Origin: Fomitopsis serialis
Taxonomy: Eukaryota > Basidiomycota > Agaricomycetes > Polyporales > Fomitopsidaceae
Reading direction: 5' to 3'
Assembly: GCF_022376445.1 (NCBI RefSeq)
Contig: NW_025955549.1
Coordinates: forward strand, 1 to 21,272
DNA: 21,272 nucleotides
Under the pieces are notes generated by a model, which made no database searches, was not told the DNA's origin, and saw only the letters and a program-made list of their open reading frames with translations. The translations under genes were made by a program, and so were the position numbers. This document shows, piece by piece, positions 20,190 to 21,272 of this stretch (positions within the stretch are counted from its first letter, which is position 1; every line of letters begins with the position of its first letter).

Positions 20190-21272
20190 CTAATCGTCAT
20201 CATCACTGATGTAGATCACGCTCTCGTCATCCGACTCCATCTCGTCCGAGTCGTATGCCCGTTCAGGAGTAGGCGACCGCCCTTTCTGCACCGGAGGTCT
20301 ACTCGGCGGAGCACGCCCCTGGCTGTTCACATCGGGCATGGGTACAGGAGCGGTGCGTGCGCCCAGTGTTTGTCCGCCCGAGCCCCAACTTGTACTTGAG
20401 CTGGACTCTTCTTTGGCCTTGCCTTTAGACGACGTCGATCCGGAGAGGGTCTGTCCTGTGGCCCGCCCATTGAGAGAATTACCGGAACCGGTGAATGTTT
20501 GCGACTGGGTAAAACATTAGTACAAACGGTCGATGATGGTGGCCAACATTTATGGATATACCTGCTGCGCCTCCGGTTTGGCATCGGGGGGTTGGTAGGG
20601 TGCGATCCTGTAGCCAAAAACAGCTTGCCGAAGGGTAGGTTCAACGGGGCAGGGGCAGATGCTTCAGTTTCCAGTATTTCATTGGTCACTATCCGGGGCT
20701 GGCTAACGGACAGTGTTAACGAAAGACTATGATATCGGATGAAGACCGCCACTCACTCCGTACGGATAATCTTGCTTTCTATCACAGTGTCCTCGATAGG
20801 CCGCGCGCCGATGCCCTTGCCCTTCGTTTTCCGTCCACCTAGAGTCTCCCCCTTGCCTTTGAAGCTCTCCCACTGATCACCGCCTTTGCTGACCGCGACA
20901 CTGCGAGAGCCCGAGGGTCCCAAGTGCCGCCTAGTGACGAAGATGGGCGCGAGGAACCAGGCGTCTGAGAGTTCACGTCAATGTTGAGCTTGGACGCCAT
21001 GGTCGACGGTGGCGGGGGCTTCGGACGCTCGGGCTCAACGTAGCCAACGGGAGCTGCAAAGTCGACTTCAAGATCGGTGTTTAGTACGCTGATGCCCTCC
21101 CCGCCTGGCATTGTTTCCATCACGAGGAGACCGAACACGATGGAGTTATACGAAATGTCGATGATGTCGCCCTGTGTCAAAGCGGAGAAGTTGCGCAGTG
21201 CTTGTTCTAGACTGCGCCAGCCTGTCCGTGAGCGACAATGCAATTCGTCCAGAGTAATCTGACTTACACTGC
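20190..21272 (-). CDS. UFD1: Ubiquitin fusion degradation protein UFD1, C-terminal part, frame-broken
   Basis: Ufd1 with Npl4 is the ubiquitin-binding adaptor of the Cdc48/p97 segregase (ER-associated degradation, chromatin extraction). The N-terminal barrel lies beyond the window edge. Exons are 21272-21268 (partial), 21221-20757, 20702-20562 and 20504-20190. Conserved pieces are LEQALRNFSALTQGDIIDIS, GISVLNTDLEVDFAAPVGYV, PPPSTMASKLNID, WESFKGKGETLGGRKTKGKG, RIVTNEILE and LNLPFGKLF, followed by a Ser/Gly-rich tail with GQTL motifs and an acidic end, DESVIYISDDDD. The reading loses one base twice: near 20919-20921 (a GGG run) and at 20616-20620 (five T, where the frame after it encodes FGYRIAPYQPP). 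No intron can fix these. UFD1 is essential in yeast, so lost bases in the assembly are likelier than decay. Confidence 0.8.

Noticed and set aside
1..21272. A mobile element, CRISPR array, secondary-metabolite cluster or other novel multi-gene system.
   Set aside because: No transposase, reverse transcriptase, terminal repeats, spaced direct repeats or biosynthetic core enzymes are visible; the recognisable genes are dispersed housekeeping genes.

Overview
The window reads as nuclear DNA of a basidiomycete fungus, probably an Agaricomycete. Genes are closely packed on both strands and broken by many introns of about 40-75 nt with GT...AG ends. The protein families are eukaryotic housekeeping ones, and one tRNA gene carries an anticodon-loop intron. 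I saw no CRISPR array, bacterial-type operon, insertion sequence or recognisable retroelement.

Layout: (1) 1-1169 (+), the C-terminal part of a HEL2/ZNF598-like ribosome-quality-control E3 ligase, frame-broken. (2) 1535-1964 (-), mitochondrial ribosomal protein mL54. (3) 2338-3997 (+), an F-box/LRR-like protein. (4) 4281-about 5422 (-), a poorly resolved hypothetical multi-exon gene, then about 0.6 kb with no clear gene. (5) 6061-7879 (+), a Gfd2/YDR514C-like protein with a degenerate DEDD-nuclease fold. (6) 8101-9511 (-), a medium-chain dehydrogenase/reductase. (7) 9814-12632 (+), a WD40 protein resembling the TFIIIC subunit Tfc6/GTF3C2. (8) 12934-13021 (+), tRNA-Ala(AGC) with a 14-nt intron. 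(9) 13305-15655 (-), a TPR protein with an intact Hsp70/Hsp90 carboxylate clamp. (10) 16270-17769 (+), the 8-oxoguanine DNA glycosylase OGG1. (11) 17933-19999 (+), N-myristoyltransferase. (12) 20190-21272 (-), the C-terminal part of UFD1, frame-broken twice.

The genes do not form one pathway. They cover translation and its quality control (mL54, tRNA-Ala, HEL2, NMT at the ribosome), Pol III transcription (TFIIIC), proteostasis (UFD1, TPR co-chaperone, F-box) and DNA repair (OGG1). Exon models for mL54, the F-box gene, the Gfd2-like gene, the dehydrogenase, TFIIIC, TPR, OGG1 and NMT were built by hand and all close in frame.

I found no convincing new biological system. The points most worth a second look are the clustered single-base frame losses in HEL2 and UFD1, the five-residue carboxylate clamp in the TPR protein, the degenerate active site with an Arg/Ser-rich insertion in the Gfd2-like protein, and the unresolved 4.3-6.0 kb segment.
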